Origin: Clostridia bacterium
GTDB lineage: Bacteria; Bacillota; Peptococcia; DRI-13; UBA5745
Assembly (NCBI GenBank): GCA_018436095.1
Contig: JAHDMJ010000011.1
Location: 62,001 to 126,000, forward strand
Direction: 5' to 3'
Length of the DNA: 64,000 nt
Positions 36,275 to 45,459 of this stretch are shown here, piece by piece. A program made the translations under genes and the position numbers. Under the pieces are notes generated by a model. It was not told where the DNA came from and did no database searches. It saw nothing but the letters and a program-made list of their open reading frames with translations. Positions within the stretch are counted from its first letter, which is position 1, and each line of letters opens with the position of its first letter.

Positions 36275-37711
36275 TTAACAGCGCTCCTTTGGATTTTGTA
36301 TAGAGGTCTTATTCGTTAAGAACAAACTTGGAATGAGCAATACCAAGCTAAGGATTAAAGCTAACGTGAAACCATCGTGGTAAGCGTTGGCCATAAGTGG
36401 AATTGTAGGTGTTTTACCTTGGGTTGAAAAGCTAACAACTGTTGCAATTACTGCTGAACCAAACGCACCACCAATATTTTGCACAAGTCGAGTTCCGACA
36501 CTGGCTTGCGCGATTTCTTGTTTGGCCATGCCGGTGTACGCGTCAGTCATCATGGGAATAGTGACTCCACCGATACCAATACCACGAATAAACAAAACAA
36601 CACTCACAAGAATGAGTGAAGATGCCTCATTGAAAAAGACAAATGGAATCGTGCCGACGATGGCTAATGTCAAACTTACCAAGACAACATTACGCGCACC
36701 AAATTTATCAGTTAACTTACCAATCAATGGCCGGGCAACTAACATACCGATCCCTTGCGGAATCAAGATCAATCCGGCGCTCAAAACAGAAAAACCCTTA
36801 ATGTTTTGGAAAAACAAAGGTAATAACAGCATTGGACCGTTGGTAGCAATCCCTGCAAGGAATAAGCCAATCATGGCGGCGCTGAAATTTTTCGACTTAA
36901 ACAAGTGTAAGGGGAGGATAGTCCGTTCTTTTTTGAAAACGGCATAAATCATATAGGCGGCTAAAATTACGGCCCCAGCAGTCACAAAACCAATTGTTGT
37001 ACTGTTGTTAAATGTGGCGTTTTTTGCTGCTTTCGTAATTCCATAAATCAACGCTGCCGAACAGGCACCCAATAAAGTGATACCGATGAAGTCAAATTTG
37101 GCTTTTCTATTAGTCGGTGTGAAGTCGGGCAACTTCAAAATCATCAAAGTGATGGCAAGAATACCGATTGGAACATTGACAAAGAAAATATAACGCCAGG
37201 ACAAGAATTGGACAATCACGGCTCCAATAACCGGCCCAAGGATTGGGCCCAGGACTGTTGGGATACCAATGGTTGACATCAAACGTCCCATTCGCTCCCT
37301 GCCGGCAATTTCAACACACAAGGTAGTCACCAATGTCATAATAAAGCCGGCGCTGATCCCTTGAATAACCCGGAAAATAATTAATGAATGGATACTCCAA
37401 CTAAATCCTGAAGCAATTGAAGTAGCTAAAAATAAGATATTGGCACCAATCATTAACCATTTACCGTTGAACCGTTGAACCATCCAACCTGCAAGCGGTA
37501 CTGAAATTGCCATAGCTAACACATAACCTGTAATTACCCACTGAATTAAATCAAGTCCGATACTGAAATCATTGCTCAAATGCTTGATGGCAATATTGAC
37601 CATTGTTGAATCAAGCAGGGGCATAATTGCTCCAAGTACTAAAATCCAAGCAATGTTCATGATGCTCTTTGGAATCGGCTCAAGTTCTGGAGCTTTTTCA
37701 TTCTTACGCAT
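36275..37711 (-). CDS. DHA2-family (14-TM) MFS multidrug efflux protein
   Basis: Drug:H+ antiporter of the EmrB/QacA type, 478 residues. Marks are MPLLDSTMVNIAIKHL (TM1), the GRLMSTIGIPTVLGPILGP motif C, and SWRYIFFVNVPIGI. ATG 37711 is preferred; AGGAGG is 12 bases upstream and the frame is open to 37753. The DNA is distinctly AT-richer than the surrounding chromosome, which with the adjacent recombinase scar suggests horizontal transfer. Expressed from a MerR-type promoter shared with the divergent regulator; substrate unknown. Confidence 0.92.
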   Translation of the reverse strand: MRKNEKAPELEPIPKSIMNIAWILVLGAIMPLLDSTMVNIAIKHLSNDFSIGLDLIQWVITGYVLAMAISVPLAGWMVQRFNGKWLMIGANILFLATSIASGFSWSIHSLIIFRVIQGISAGFIMTLVTTLCVEIAGRERMGRLMSTIGIPTVLGPILGPVIGAVIVQFLSWRYIFFVNVPIGILAITLMILKLPDFTPTNRKAKFDFIGITLLGACSAALIYGITKAAKNATFNNSTTIGFVTAGAVILAAYMIYAVFKKERTILPLHLFKSKNFSAAMIGLFLAGIATNGPMLLLPLFFQNIKGFSVLSAGLILIPQGIGMLVARPLIGKLTDKFGARNVVLVSLTLAIVGTIPFVFFNEASSLILVSVVLFIRGIGIGGVTIPMMTDAYTGMAKQEIAQASVGTRLVQNIGGAFGSAVIATVVSFSTQGKTPTIPLMANAYHDGFTLALILSLVLLIPSLFLTNKTSIQNPKERC

Positions 37712-37781
37712 CGTAAAATAAATCCTCCTTATTTGTGTGGCGCTTCTGCCCATCGTTTTTCACTTTACAAAGCGCCGTCTT

Positions 37782-37826
37782 TTGCTTATAATGCAAGCAT
37801 AGACTATAACGTTACGTTCGAGTCAA
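37782..37826. promoter_or_regulatory. Divergent MerR-type promoter/operator between MFS and merR genes
   Basis: For the MFS gene (leftward): TTGACT (37826-37821), a 19-bp spacer, TATGCT (37801-37796). The long spacer is the hallmark of MerR-activated promoters. A 23-bp near-palindrome (37802-37824, GACT...ACGT-n-ACGT...AGTC) fills it. For the regulator (rightward): TTGCTT (37782-37787), 17 bp, TATAAC (37805-37810) inside the dyad, implying autorepression. Confidence 0.8.
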
Positions 37827-37862
37827 GAGCATTTTGAAAAAATTTTGGGGGAGTAAAAGGCA

Positions 37863-38618
37863 ATGAGAAGTGTAAATGAAGTGAGCAAGCTCTCCGGCGT
37901 AAGTCGCCGCACCTTGCAATATTATGATGAAATCGGATTGTTGCCGCCCAGCGCGGTAAAAGAATCGGGCTACCGTCAATATGATGACGAGAGCCTGCGC
38001 CGCTTGTGGAGTATTCTGTTTTATAAAGAGCTTGGCATGTCCCTTGATTATATTCGGTTGTTACTTGAAAATCCAAAGGAAATGGAAAAAGAGATCATAC
38101 GGCAGCATAAACAGATTCTTTTGGAGAAACAATCAGGACTGCAAAAAATGATATTGTCAGTTGACCGTATATTGAATGATGATTTTGATATTTCGATGTT
38201 AAGAGATTTTGATAAAAATAGAATTGAGACAATGAAAAAAACATATGCAAACGAAATCCGAGCGTTAACGGAAAGCGGTTTTTTCCTTCCGATAGTGAAA
38301 AGCGGCATATTCCCGGGCGGTGTAACACTCATAAAAAACGCCTCGAATATAATGACTGTGGATTTTGGTGAGATCATTTCTTTTTGTGGGAGTATCTTGA
38401 AAAAATTTCGCGAAGCTATGGTAGATGGCCCTGAGAGTTTAGCGGCAAAAAAGGCGGTTATTGCTTATAGAGAGTTTATAAATATGTGGATTCCCTGCGA
38501 TGATACAGCTTTTCGTAAAATCGGACAGGCGTATTTAATTCATAAGGAAGAATTGGATAAAAAGGCACCAGGGCTTGCGGAATTTGTAAGTGCGGCTATT
38601 GGACATATCTACCAGTAG
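37863..38618 (+). CDS. MerR-family regulator with TipAS-like ligand domain
   Basis: 251 residues. The N-terminal MerR winged helix is clear (NEVSKLSGVSRRTLQYYDEI, GYRQYDDESLRRL), followed by a dimerisation coiled coil (about residues 75-125). The C-terminal half (KKAVIAYREFINMWIPC to FVSAAIGHIYQ) resembles the TipAS antibiotic-recognition domain. A long purine-rich site precedes ATG 37863. AT-rich like the MFS gene it diverges from. Probably senses the compound exported by that pump and activates it from the 19-bp-spacer promoter. Confidence 0.9.
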   Translation: MRSVNEVSKLSGVSRRTLQYYDEIGLLPPSAVKESGYRQYDDESLRRLWSILFYKELGMSLDYIRLLLENPKEMEKEIIRQHKQILLEKQSGLQKMILSVDRILNDDFDISMLRDFDKNRIETMKKTYANEIRALTESGFFLPIVKSGIFPGGVTLIKNASNIMTVDFGEIISFCGSILKKFREAMVDGPESLAAKKAVIAYREFINMWIPCDDTAFRKIGQAYLIHKEELDKKAPGLAEFVSAAIGHIYQ

Positions 38619-38639
38619 GTGATTTCTGCTTTCCCAAAA

Positions 38640-38812
38640 CGGTTATTTTATGCCCACGATAAAAACGGCAAGCAATTCAAGTGGCTTACCACCACTTGAA
38701 AACGCTTGTTGGAGCCTTGCCCCAAACCCTCTCACTTCGGGTCAGCTTGGCCCGAAGTCCACAACGGAAAACGCCGTCCGGCTGTCTGTACCGTTCGGCG
38801 TTCTCCTGTAAT
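38640..38812. other. Mobile-element scar with inverted repeats
   Basis: Beyond merR lie a perfect 9-7-9 repeat TTCAAGTGG-n7-CCACTTGAA (38676-38700), a perfect ACTTCGGG/CCCGAAGT hairpin (38734-38758), and an ACGCCG/CGGCGT pair (38763-38812). No ORF is intact. The layout recalls the non-coding ends or transfer origins of clostridial mobile elements, from general memory only. Confidence 0.35.
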
Positions 38813-38949
38813 GTGATAGCTTAAATTTTATTTTGTGTGCCTCATTCCGCTTGAAATAAGGCTTTATTGCAGTTCGCTTAATTTTGGCTTTTCATAAGAA
38901 AGGTTACGCAACCGAAACATGGGATTAGCTTCAAATTGCCGGGCTGCTG

Positions 38950-39090
38950 CAGCAAAAATTGCGGCTGTACGCAAGATGCAAGATCAATATAGCCGCACAA
39001 TCGAAAAAAATGCACTGATTTGGTCTAAAATTGCCTAAAATTGCTCCTGGGAACCCCGCAATTTACATACAACCGTAAAAACTGCACAAC
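38950..39090. repeat. Intergenic modular inverted-repeat element R7 (subtype C, degraded)
   Basis: Forward unit near 38950-38970 (AGCAAAAATTGCGGCTGTAC) and reverse unit 39069-39088 (ACAACCGTAAAAACTGCACA). Between them a core with ATTTGGTCTAAAATTGCC resembles the core of R6. One forward/reverse pair only. Bases 38813-38949 and 39091-39219 hold nothing else recognisable. Confidence 0.6.
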
Positions 39091-39219
39091 CAGCACCATC
39101 AAAGGCTCAACCGGCGCCGCTCCTCCGCTACCGCCTCACAAAACCGGCCTTTAAGCCAGAAGGGCGCCCCTCCTGTACCCCTTTCAGGTCCATTTTGAGA
39201 CACCCCTCTGCTGCTGCAT

Positions 39220-39618
39220 TTATTTTGTTAGTTTTTTTGCCTCGGCTTTAGCCAGGAATTTTTCATTATTGATGATGAATCTTTCGTGCTTGCCGTCGCC
39301 TACCAGCTCCTTGTCGTCCCAGGCCTCCACGCTGAACACCAGCCGGCGGCCATCGACTTCTTCCAGCCGGGCTTTCGCCGTCACCGTCATGCCGATAGGG
39401 GTGGCGGCTTTATGGTTGACTTGGATCATGGTGCCTACGCTGCCTTGCTCCGGCAAAAGAGCCGCCTCTATGGCATTAACGGCTGCCCCTTCCATTAAAG
39501 CCACAAGATAGGGCGTGGAAAATACCGGGGCCAATCCGCTGCCAAAGGACAAAGCCGTATTGCTTTCCTTGACCTGGGCAGACCTCTCGCCGGTCAAGCC
39601 GGCGGCTAATTCCGTCAT
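39220..39618 (-). CDS. Hotdog-fold thioesterase, FlK-like
   Basis: 132 residues. [21 protein letters not shown] carries the Glu and [20 protein letters not shown] the His of the fluoroacetyl-CoA-thioesterase-like (FlK) hotdog family; the Thr in FSTPY completes the usual triad. The family hydrolyses acyl-CoAs of varied kind, so no substrate is claimed. Its start overlaps the ftsH stop by four bases (ATGA), so it is translated with ftsH. Element R7 and the island lie beyond its end. Confidence 0.88.
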   Translation of the reverse strand: MTELAAGLTGERSAQVKESNTALSFGSGLAPVFSTPYLVALMEGAAVNAIEAALLPEQGSVGTMIQVNHKAATPIGMTVTAKARLEEVDGRRLVFSVEAWDDKELVGDGKHERFIINNEKFLAKAEAKKLTK

Positions 39619-41606
39619 TGCTCGTTACCTCCCTGGCTTTGGCTTTCCTGTTCCTGAGATGAAGAGGGTTCCTGCTGCCGGGCAGCTTCTGGTTCGCCCT
39701 CTTTGGCCAGAGACTGGGCCTTCTCCAGTTCGTCTTCCTCCGCCCATTTCTTTTCCAGGGTTCCCCAGTGAGGCTCCGGTTTCTTCAGGTTGGCGGCGGC
39801 AAAAATAGCTTTAACTTCCTCGGCGTTGAGGGTTTCTTTTTCCATGAGGGATCTGGCCAAGGTATGCAGAACCTCAATATTTTCTTTCAAGATGGTTTCG
39901 GCCTCTTGATAGCATTCGTTCATCAGCCGCCGGGCTTCCTTATCGATAGCTTCCGCCACCGATTCGGAATAATCCCGGTTTTGAGAGAAATCCCGGCCCA
40001 GGAAGACTTGCTCCTGCTTAGCTCCGTAAGTCAGGGGCCCCAGAGCCTCCGACATGCCGTACTCCGTAATCATCTTGCGAATAACCTTGGAGGCCCGCTC
40101 CAAGTCATTGGTGGCGCCGGTGCTGATTTCCTCCAGCACCAGGCTTTCGGCGATACGCCCGCCCAGCAGGGTCTTGACGTCATCCAGGAGCTTGCCCCGG
40201 GGAATATAATTTGTATCCCGGTCCGGCAGCATCAGGGTATAGCCCCCTGCCCTTCCCCTGGGTACGATGGATACTTTATGAATGGGATCGGTATGAGCCA
40301 AAAGGGCGGCTACCAGGGTATGGCCGGATTCGTGATAAGCCACCAGGCGCTGGTCATAAGCCGTGACCTTCCGGGATTTTTTTTCGGGACCGGCGATGGT
40401 CCGCTCAATGGCCTCCTCCAATTCCGTCATGGAAACCTTTTTCTTATTGCGGCGGGCAGCCAAAAGAGCCGCCTCGTTCATTAAGTTGGCCAAATCGGCG
40501 CCGGTAAAGCCGGGGGTGCGCTTAGCCAATACTTCCAGGTCCACTCCTTCTTCCAAGGGTTTGCCCTTGCTGTGAACCTTGAGGATAGCTTTACGTCCGT
40601 CCAGATCGGGAGCATCCACCACTACCTGCCGGTCAAAACGGCCGGGCCGCAGCAAGGCTGGATCCAAAATATCCGGGCGGTTGGTGGCGGCAATAATAAT
40701 AATGCTTTCATTGACGGTGAAGCCGTCCATTTCCACCAGCAACTGATTTAATGTCTGCTCTCTTTCGTCATGGCCGCCGCCTAGCCCGGCGCCTCTTTGA
40801 CGGCCCACAGCATCGATTTCGTCGATAAAAACGATACAGGGACTATTTTTCTTGGCCTGGTCAAACAGATCCCGGACCCGGGAAGCGCCTACGCCCACAA
40901 ACATTTCCACGAAGTCGGAGCCGCTGATGCTGAAAAAGGGCACGCCTGCCTCTCCGGCCAAAGCTCTGGCCAGCAAGGTTTTACCGGTACCCGGCATACC
41001 GATGAGCAGTACGCCCTTGGGGATTTTAGCGCCGATGGCGATAAATTTATCCGGGTTTTTCAGGAAGTCCACTACCTCCTGAAGCTCTTCTTTGACCTCG
41101 CCGATACCGGCTACATCGGCAAAGGTAATACGCTTTTTGTCATAAGTCTGCAGTTTAGCCTTGCTTTTGCCAAACTGCATGGCCTTGCCGCCGCTTTGGG
41201 TCTGCTGCAGCATAAAAAACATCAGGGCTACCAATAAGATCATTGGCACAAAATTCAGCAAAAAGCTGAATACCACATTTTGGGGTACCGGCTTCTGATA
41301 AAAAGGGATGTTCTTTTCTTTGATCAGCTCGGTAAGCTGGTCATCGGAGGGCGGACCCATAAGCTCAAAAACTATGCCGCCTTCCAGAGTGCCTTTAATT
41401 TCCTTGACATCGGATTTTTGTACCACATCAAGAGAAGCCACCTTCCCCTGCCGCAGAGCCTGAATAAATAAATTGTAGTCACCTTTAAAAGGATCAGGGT
41501 CCGCTTCCTTAGTGCCAAAACTATTCATAAAAGACAAAGCCAAAACAACAATCAACGAAAATAATGCTAAATTTCTTAACGCTGCATTACGGTATGAACG
41601 ATTCAC
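39615..41606 (-). CDS. ftsH: ATP-dependent zinc metalloprotease FtsH
   Basis: Membrane-bound AAA protease that degrades misfolded and regulatory proteins. 663 residues. Two N-terminal membrane segments (about 9-28 and 112-133) flank an extracytoplasmic domain. Walker A GMPGTGKT begins at residue 203; [14 protein letters not shown], the second-region-of-homology arginines (RPGRFDRQV) and zinc site HESGH near residue 422 are all intact. The C-terminal tail is Gln/Ser/Glu-rich. GTG 41606 follows GGGAGGAGG. It is next to tilS, but the hpt gene often found between them is absent. Confidence 0.97.
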   Translation of the reverse strand: MNRSYRNAALRNLALFSLIVVLALSFMNSFGTKEADPDPFKGDYNLFIQALRQGKVASLDVVQKSDVKEIKGTLEGGIVFELMGPPSDDQLTELIKEKNIPFYQKPVPQNVVFSFLLNFVPMILLVALMFFMLQQTQSGGKAMQFGKSKAKLQTYDKKRITFADVAGIGEVKEELQEVVDFLKNPDKFIAIGAKIPKGVLLIGMPGTGKTLLARALAGEAGVPFFSISGSDFVEMFVGVGASRVRDLFDQAKKNSPCIVFIDEIDAVGRQRGAGLGGGHDEREQTLNQLLVEMDGFTVNESIIIIAATNRPDILDPALLRPGRFDRQVVVDAPDLDGRKAILKVHSKGKPLEEGVDLEVLAKRTPGFTGADLANLMNEAALLAARRNKKKVSMTELEEAIERTIAGPEKKSRKVTAYDQRLVAYHESGHTLVAALLAHTDPIHKVSIVPRGRAGGYTLMLPDRDTNYIPRGKLLDDVKTLLGGRIAESLVLEEISTGATNDLERASKVIRKMITEYGMSEALGPLTYGAKQEQVFLGRDFSQNRDYSESVAEAIDKEARRLMNECYQEAETILKENIEVLHTLARSLMEKETLNAEEVKAIFAAANLKKPEPHWGTLEKKWAEEDELEKAQSLAKEGEPEAARQQEPSSSQEQESQSQGGNEQ

Positions 41607-41719
41607 TCTTAGCCTCCTCCCGGCTTTATTTATGTTGCCATAAGCACAGATCGTGCACTTTTTTCCATTAGGAATATGCGTCTGCTACAACGCATTTTAT
41701 AATGATATCACGATTGTTT

Positions 41720-43189
41720 TTATTTTTCAAGAAAGTAAAAGATATATTGTAAAGGATTCTTATTTTTTCCACAGGCTTTTTCTCCCTCATTAATTCCTTG
41801 GTCAAAGGGCCCCAAAGCCTTGATTACGCCGGGCACCCAAAGCACTTGGGAGCCCCAGGCCAAAAGAGGTAAAAACTCCCGCATTTCCCGGGGTATTTTT
41901 TTCTCATTATAAAGCTCTTTGAGTTTTTTGCGTCCGTAAGGCAGTAAAAGCCAATCGCCGGGCCGGCGGCGGCGCAGCAAGGGCCAGCCTTGGTCCTGCG
42001 GCCAGCAGCAGATGTATTCGTCAAGGATTCTTTCCGGCAAAACACCACTGCTATGGCCGGGCTCCCCCTGGCGGCAAACAGCGATTGCCGCCCTGCCGCC
42101 GGCAATGACCAAGGGTCTGCCGGGGAGGATGGACTGCTCCCTGAAAACCGGCAGCCTCTCCCTTTCTGTCTCTGCTTTTGTCTCTTCCAAAACAAGGCAA
42201 TCTTTTTCCCGCCTGACCCGCAAACCGCCGGCGGCCTCCGCCCGGGCCCCGTTTCTGCCGGCGGCAGCCAAATCATAGATCCGCTGGATAGCGGCATAAT
42301 CCGTTTCCTTATCCAGCCATAAACGCAAAACCCGCCGGGCCAATACCGGGTCCAGCGCCAACAAAGCCTTGGTATCCAGCCCCTTTTTTCTTTCAGAAGC
42401 GGGGTCAAAGCCCGCTAAAAGCTCCAGAATTCCCAGGTTCTCCAGAGGATGCAGTATTTTTTCCAAGGCTTGGGCCGCCAAACCGTCTAAAAAACGGTCC
42501 TCCTGACGCACCAGCTCCGTCAGCCTGCTGACGGCAGTACCGAGCCGGGGATTGCATTCCTTCAGTACAGGAATCACCTGGCAGCGCAGGCGGTTGCGCA
42601 AATAGGCCTGATCTTCATTGCTGCTGTCCTGCCGGGCCACTAAGCCCAGTTCAGCCACATAATCCAATATTTCCCGGCGGCTCACCTCCAACAATGGCCG
42701 GATATAGGGCGGCCGTACGGGCCAGATGCCCCCCAGGCCCCGCAGGCCGGAACCGTTTATCATATGAATTAATACGGTTTCCGCCTGATCATCCCGGTGG
42801 TGGCCCAGGGCGATGGCCTGTCCCCCCCAGTCTTGCAGCGTTTTCTCCAGAAAAATACGGCGGGCTTTGCGGGCCGCTGCCTCCGGCGATTGGCCGGTTT
42901 TCACTTCTTGATGGCCGGGCCAGTAGCCCCGAAAAAAGGGAACCTCCTGCCGGCGGCAAAAATCCTCCGCCCAATCGGCATCCTGCCGGGAAGCTTCCCC
43001 CCGTAAGCCGTGATCCAGATGAGCGCAGGCCAGTTCCAGGCCCCATTCTGCTTTTATTGCTAAAAATGCGCATAGCAAAGCCAGGGAATCGGGGCCTCCT
43101 GAAAAAGCCACCAATACCCGGCTGCCTTTTTTAACCATCTGATAATGCAGCAGAGTTTCTGCCATTTTTTTAGGTAAAGCTGTGGGCAA
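41720..43189 (-). CDS. tilS: tRNA(Ile)-lysidine synthetase
   Basis: Modifies the CAU anticodon of tRNA-Ile to lysidine. 489 residues. The PP-loop is VAFSGGPDSLALL (about residues 27-39), followed by HLDHGLRGEASRQDADWAE and ALGHHRDDQAETVL; the C-terminal lysidine-specific domains are present (RRRRPGDWLLLPYGRKKLKE). TTG 43189 has GGGAGG five bases upstream; the in-frame ATG 43165 has no ribosome site. Confidence 0.95.
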   Translation of the reverse strand: MPTALPKKMAETLLHYQMVKKGSRVLVAFSGGPDSLALLCAFLAIKAEWGLELACAHLDHGLRGEASRQDADWAEDFCRRQEVPFFRGYWPGHQEVKTGQSPEAAARKARRIFLEKTLQDWGGQAIALGHHRDDQAETVLIHMINGSGLRGLGGIWPVRPPYIRPLLEVSRREILDYVAELGLVARQDSSNEDQAYLRNRLRCQVIPVLKECNPRLGTAVSRLTELVRQEDRFLDGLAAQALEKILHPLENLGILELLAGFDPASERKKGLDTKALLALDPVLARRVLRLWLDKETDYAAIQRIYDLAAAGRNGARAEAAGGLRVRREKDCLVLEETKAETERERLPVFREQSILPGRPLVIAGGRAAIAVCRQGEPGHSSGVLPERILDEYICCWPQDQGWPLLRRRRPGDWLLLPYGRKKLKELYNEKKIPREMREFLPLLAWGSQVLWVPGVIKALGPFDQGINEGEKACGKNKNPLQYIFYFLEK

Positions 43190-43252
43190 ACGGTCCTCCC
43201 GGCTACGGAAGCATTTGGCGTCCGGTTGCTAAAATCCTACCAATTCTTGCAA

Positions 43253-43531
43253 CTAACGGCGGATTAGCGATCTTACCGATTCATTATAGGCTTTAGCCAC
43301 ATTATAATAACCGCTATTGGCCAATTCTGCTACTACAAAATAATGGATGTCTTTTGCGTGGACCTGGTCCGTATAGTACCGGCTGATCCTGTCTACTATG
43401 CCTTTAACTATAATGCGAATATTCCCTGAGCTCATGGGCTCGCCAATTTCATCGGAGGTGGTCTCCAGAGAAGCTCGTATCTTATCTTCGTTAAATTCTT
43501 GGGTTGAACCGTCTCTCTTCAATACAATCAC
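43253..43531 (-). CDS. ATP-cone domain protein
   Basis: 92 residues, a lone ATP-cone: IVLKRDGSTQEFNEDKIRAS at the start and YYNVAKAYNESVRSLI at the end. In ribonucleotide reductases and NrdR this domain senses ATP/dATP, but here there is no catalytic or zinc partner in the same chain. AAGGAGG lies inside the longer frame (to TTG 43549), so GTG 43531 is the better start. It lies 63 bases before tilS on the same strand. Role unknown. Confidence 0.8.
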   Translation of the reverse strand: MIVLKRDGSTQEFNEDKIRASLETTSDEIGEPMSSGNIRIIVKGIVDRISRYYTDQVHAKDIHYFVVAELANSGYYNVAKAYNESVRSLIRR

Positions 43532-43701
43532 GGAAGCTGCCTCCTTCAATATCGCCTTTTGCCCTATTATAACGCCTTCCGGACAAATTTAAAAGAGGAA
43601 CTTGCCAATATCGCCATTTGATTTCCTGGACAGCCATGATATAATTTTATGATAGATGATAGATTAAGGCGAATATATATTATCCATGAGGAGTGTTTGA
43701 C

Positions 43702-44094
43702 TTGCAGCAGTTCCGAAAATTCATGGAGGGCAGAAACGGCTCAGATCAGCTCTTGTTTGCTCTCCTAATCATTTACTGGCCCTTTTCTTTAGCCGCCCGT
43801 TTCACCGGTATCAGGATTTTTGATTCCCTGGCCTTAGCTTGCCTGGTTTTTGCCATATTCCGCTTCTTGTCAAAAAATAAGGAGCGGCGCCGGGCGGAAA
43901 ATCAGCAATTCCTTCAGCTTTGGCAGCCTTTTGCCCGCTGGGCCGGCCAGTACCTGCGCCGGATCAGGGAGTTCAAAACCCATCGTTACTTTAAGTGCCC
44001 CGGCTGCAACCAGACCCTGCGGTTGCCGGCGGGCAAGGGCAAAATCACCATCCGCTGCCCCAAATGTGATACCACCTTTGATAAACGGACCTAA
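43702..44094 (+). CDS. Membrane protein with C-terminal zinc ribbon
   Basis: 130 residues. One or two membrane segments (about residues 15-50), a basic helical stretch, then CPGCNQTLRLP...IRCPKCDTTF, a four-cysteine zinc ribbon. A family found across Clostridia without known function. TTG 43702 is preferred because GAGGAG lies eight bases before it; GTG 43693 would overlap that site. It lies 89 bases ahead of asd on the same strand. Confidence 0.78.
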   Translation: MQQFRKFMEGRNGSDQLLFALLIIYWPFSLAARFTGIRIFDSLALACLVFAIFRFLSKNKERRRAENQQFLQLWQPFARWAGQYLRRIREFKTHRYFKCPGCNQTLRLPAGKGKITIRCPKCDTTFDKRT

Positions 44095-44183
44095 AAGAGG
44101 TACGGGGGCTTAATCAATACAAAACCGTCATAGCATTATGGAGCAACCATCAAAAGCACAGAGAAACGTAAGGAGGCTTTCCT

Positions 44184-45284
44184 ATGAATAGCAAACAAAA
44201 ATGGCAGGTGGGCATCGTCGGCGCTACCGGCATGGTAGGTCAGCGGCTGATTCTCTTATTAAAGGATCATCCTTGGTTCCAGTTAAGCCTTTTGGCGGCC
44301 AGCGGCCGTTCCGCCGGCAAAACCTATAGGGAAGCAGCCGGCCACCGCTGGTTTATGGATGAACCCATTCCCGAAACCGTCAAAGACATGAAGCTTTATG
44401 ACGGCGAAAAAGACATCAAAGCCATTGCCGGCCAGGTGGACTTTATCTTTTGTGCCGTGGAAATGGACAAAAAAGCCTTACAGGCTTTGGAAGAGGCTTA
44501 TGCCAAGGCGGAATGCCCCGTTCTGTCCAACAACAGCGCCCACCGCTGGACTGCCGATGTACCTATGATTATTCCGGAGCTGAATCCGGATCACGCCCAA
44601 GTAATTCCCCAGCAGCAGCAGCGTCTTGGCTCCGTTCACGGTTTCATTGCCGTCAAATCCAACTGCTCTCTGCAAAGCTACCTGCCGGCTCTCTGGCCCC
44701 TCCATGAGAAATTCGGCCTGACGAAAGCCCTGGCCTGTACTTATCAGGCTATTTCCGGCGCCGGCAAGAACTTCCACACCTGGCCGGAGATGGTGGACAA
44801 TATCAATCCTCTGATCAAAGGCGAAGAGGAAAAAAGCGAGCAAGAGCCTTTGAAGATTTGGGGTAAAGTTACTCCTCAAGGCATCCTGCCGGCTGCCGGC
44901 CCTTCCCTCACCTCCCAATGCCTGCGGGTACCCGTCACCGACGGCCATATGGCGGCAGTCTTCGCCTCCTTCGAAAAGAAACCGGACATTGACGAAATCA
45001 AAAAAATCTGGTCTGATTTTGCGGGCTTGCCTCAGCAGCTCAAGCTGCCCTCGGCTCCCCAGCAATTTCTCTATTATTTTGAGGAGGAAGACCGGCCCCA
45101 GACCCGTCTGGACCGGGACCGGGAAAAAGGTATGGGCGTATCCATCGGCCGGCTCAGACCCGACAGCCAATACGACATCAAGTTTGTCTGCCTGTCCCAC
45201 AATACCCTGCGGGGAGCCGCCGGCGGCAATCTGCTTTTGGCGGAACTCCTTTGCCAGCAAGGCTATATAAGACAAAACAGATAG
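44184..45284 (+). CDS. asd: Aspartate-semialdehyde dehydrogenase
   Basis: Reduces aspartyl phosphate to the semialdehyde for lysine, methionine and threonine synthesis. 366 residues. VGIVGATGMVGQRLI is the NADPH site; the catalytic Cys lies in VKSNCSLQSYLPAL, and His in PVTDGHMAAVFASF. Sequence style (SAHRWTADVPMIIPELN, AISGAGKNF) matches the archaeal/fungal type rather than the commoner bacterial type. AAGGAGG precedes ATG 44184. Strong terminator after it. Confidence 0.93.
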   Translation: MNSKQKWQVGIVGATGMVGQRLILLLKDHPWFQLSLLAASGRSAGKTYREAAGHRWFMDEPIPETVKDMKLYDGEKDIKAIAGQVDFIFCAVEMDKKALQALEEAYAKAECPVLSNNSAHRWTADVPMIIPELNPDHAQVIPQQQQRLGSVHGFIAVKSNCSLQSYLPALWPLHEKFGLTKALACTYQAISGAGKNFHTWPEMVDNINPLIKGEEEKSEQEPLKIWGKVTPQGILPAAGPSLTSQCLRVPVTDGHMAAVFASFEKKPDIDEIKKIWSDFAGLPQQLKLPSAPQQFLYYFEEEDRPQTRLDRDREKGMGVSIGRLRPDSQYDIKFVCLSHNTLRGAAGGNLLLAELLCQQGYIRQNR

Positions 45285-45287
45285 TAT

Positions 45288-45332
45288 AAAAAAAACGGTA
45301 TAATGCTCTTAGCGAGCTTATACCGTTTTTTT
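45288..45332. terminator. Bidirectional terminator after asd
   Basis: AAAAAACGGTATAA...TTATACCGTTTTTT with an inner CTC/GAG pair. T runs on both strands serve asd and the opposing ABC operon. Confidence 0.9.
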
Positions 45333-45348
45333 TGTGCCTTTTTATGCC

Positions 45349-45459
45349 TTACTTGCCTGACCGGCCAAGCTGCAGGCCCAGGGCCACAGCCTGCAGCAGC
45401 CGCTGGGCGGCGGCACAGACCATATCCTCAGCCTCGGCCATAGCCTGCTCCAGAGTCAT
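45349..45459 (-). CDS. Possible 36-residue ORF coupled to the ABC ATPase gene
   Basis: ATG 45459 overlaps the TGA of the ATPase gene as ATGA and runs 36 codons to TAA 45349, just before the shared terminator. It encodes an amphipathic, Ala/Leu/Gln-rich helix (EQAMAEAEDMV, AQRLLQAVALGL). Codon use is GC-rich like its neighbours. It could be a genuine small coupled protein or the stump of a longer lost gene; no homologue comes to mind. Confidence 0.4.
   Translation of the reverse strand: MTLEQAMAEAEDMVCAAAQRLLQAVALGLQLGRSGK

Noticed and set aside
37812-37824. tRNA T-loop-like GTTCGAGTC
   Set aside because: No cloverleaf around it; it is half of the MerR operator dyad.
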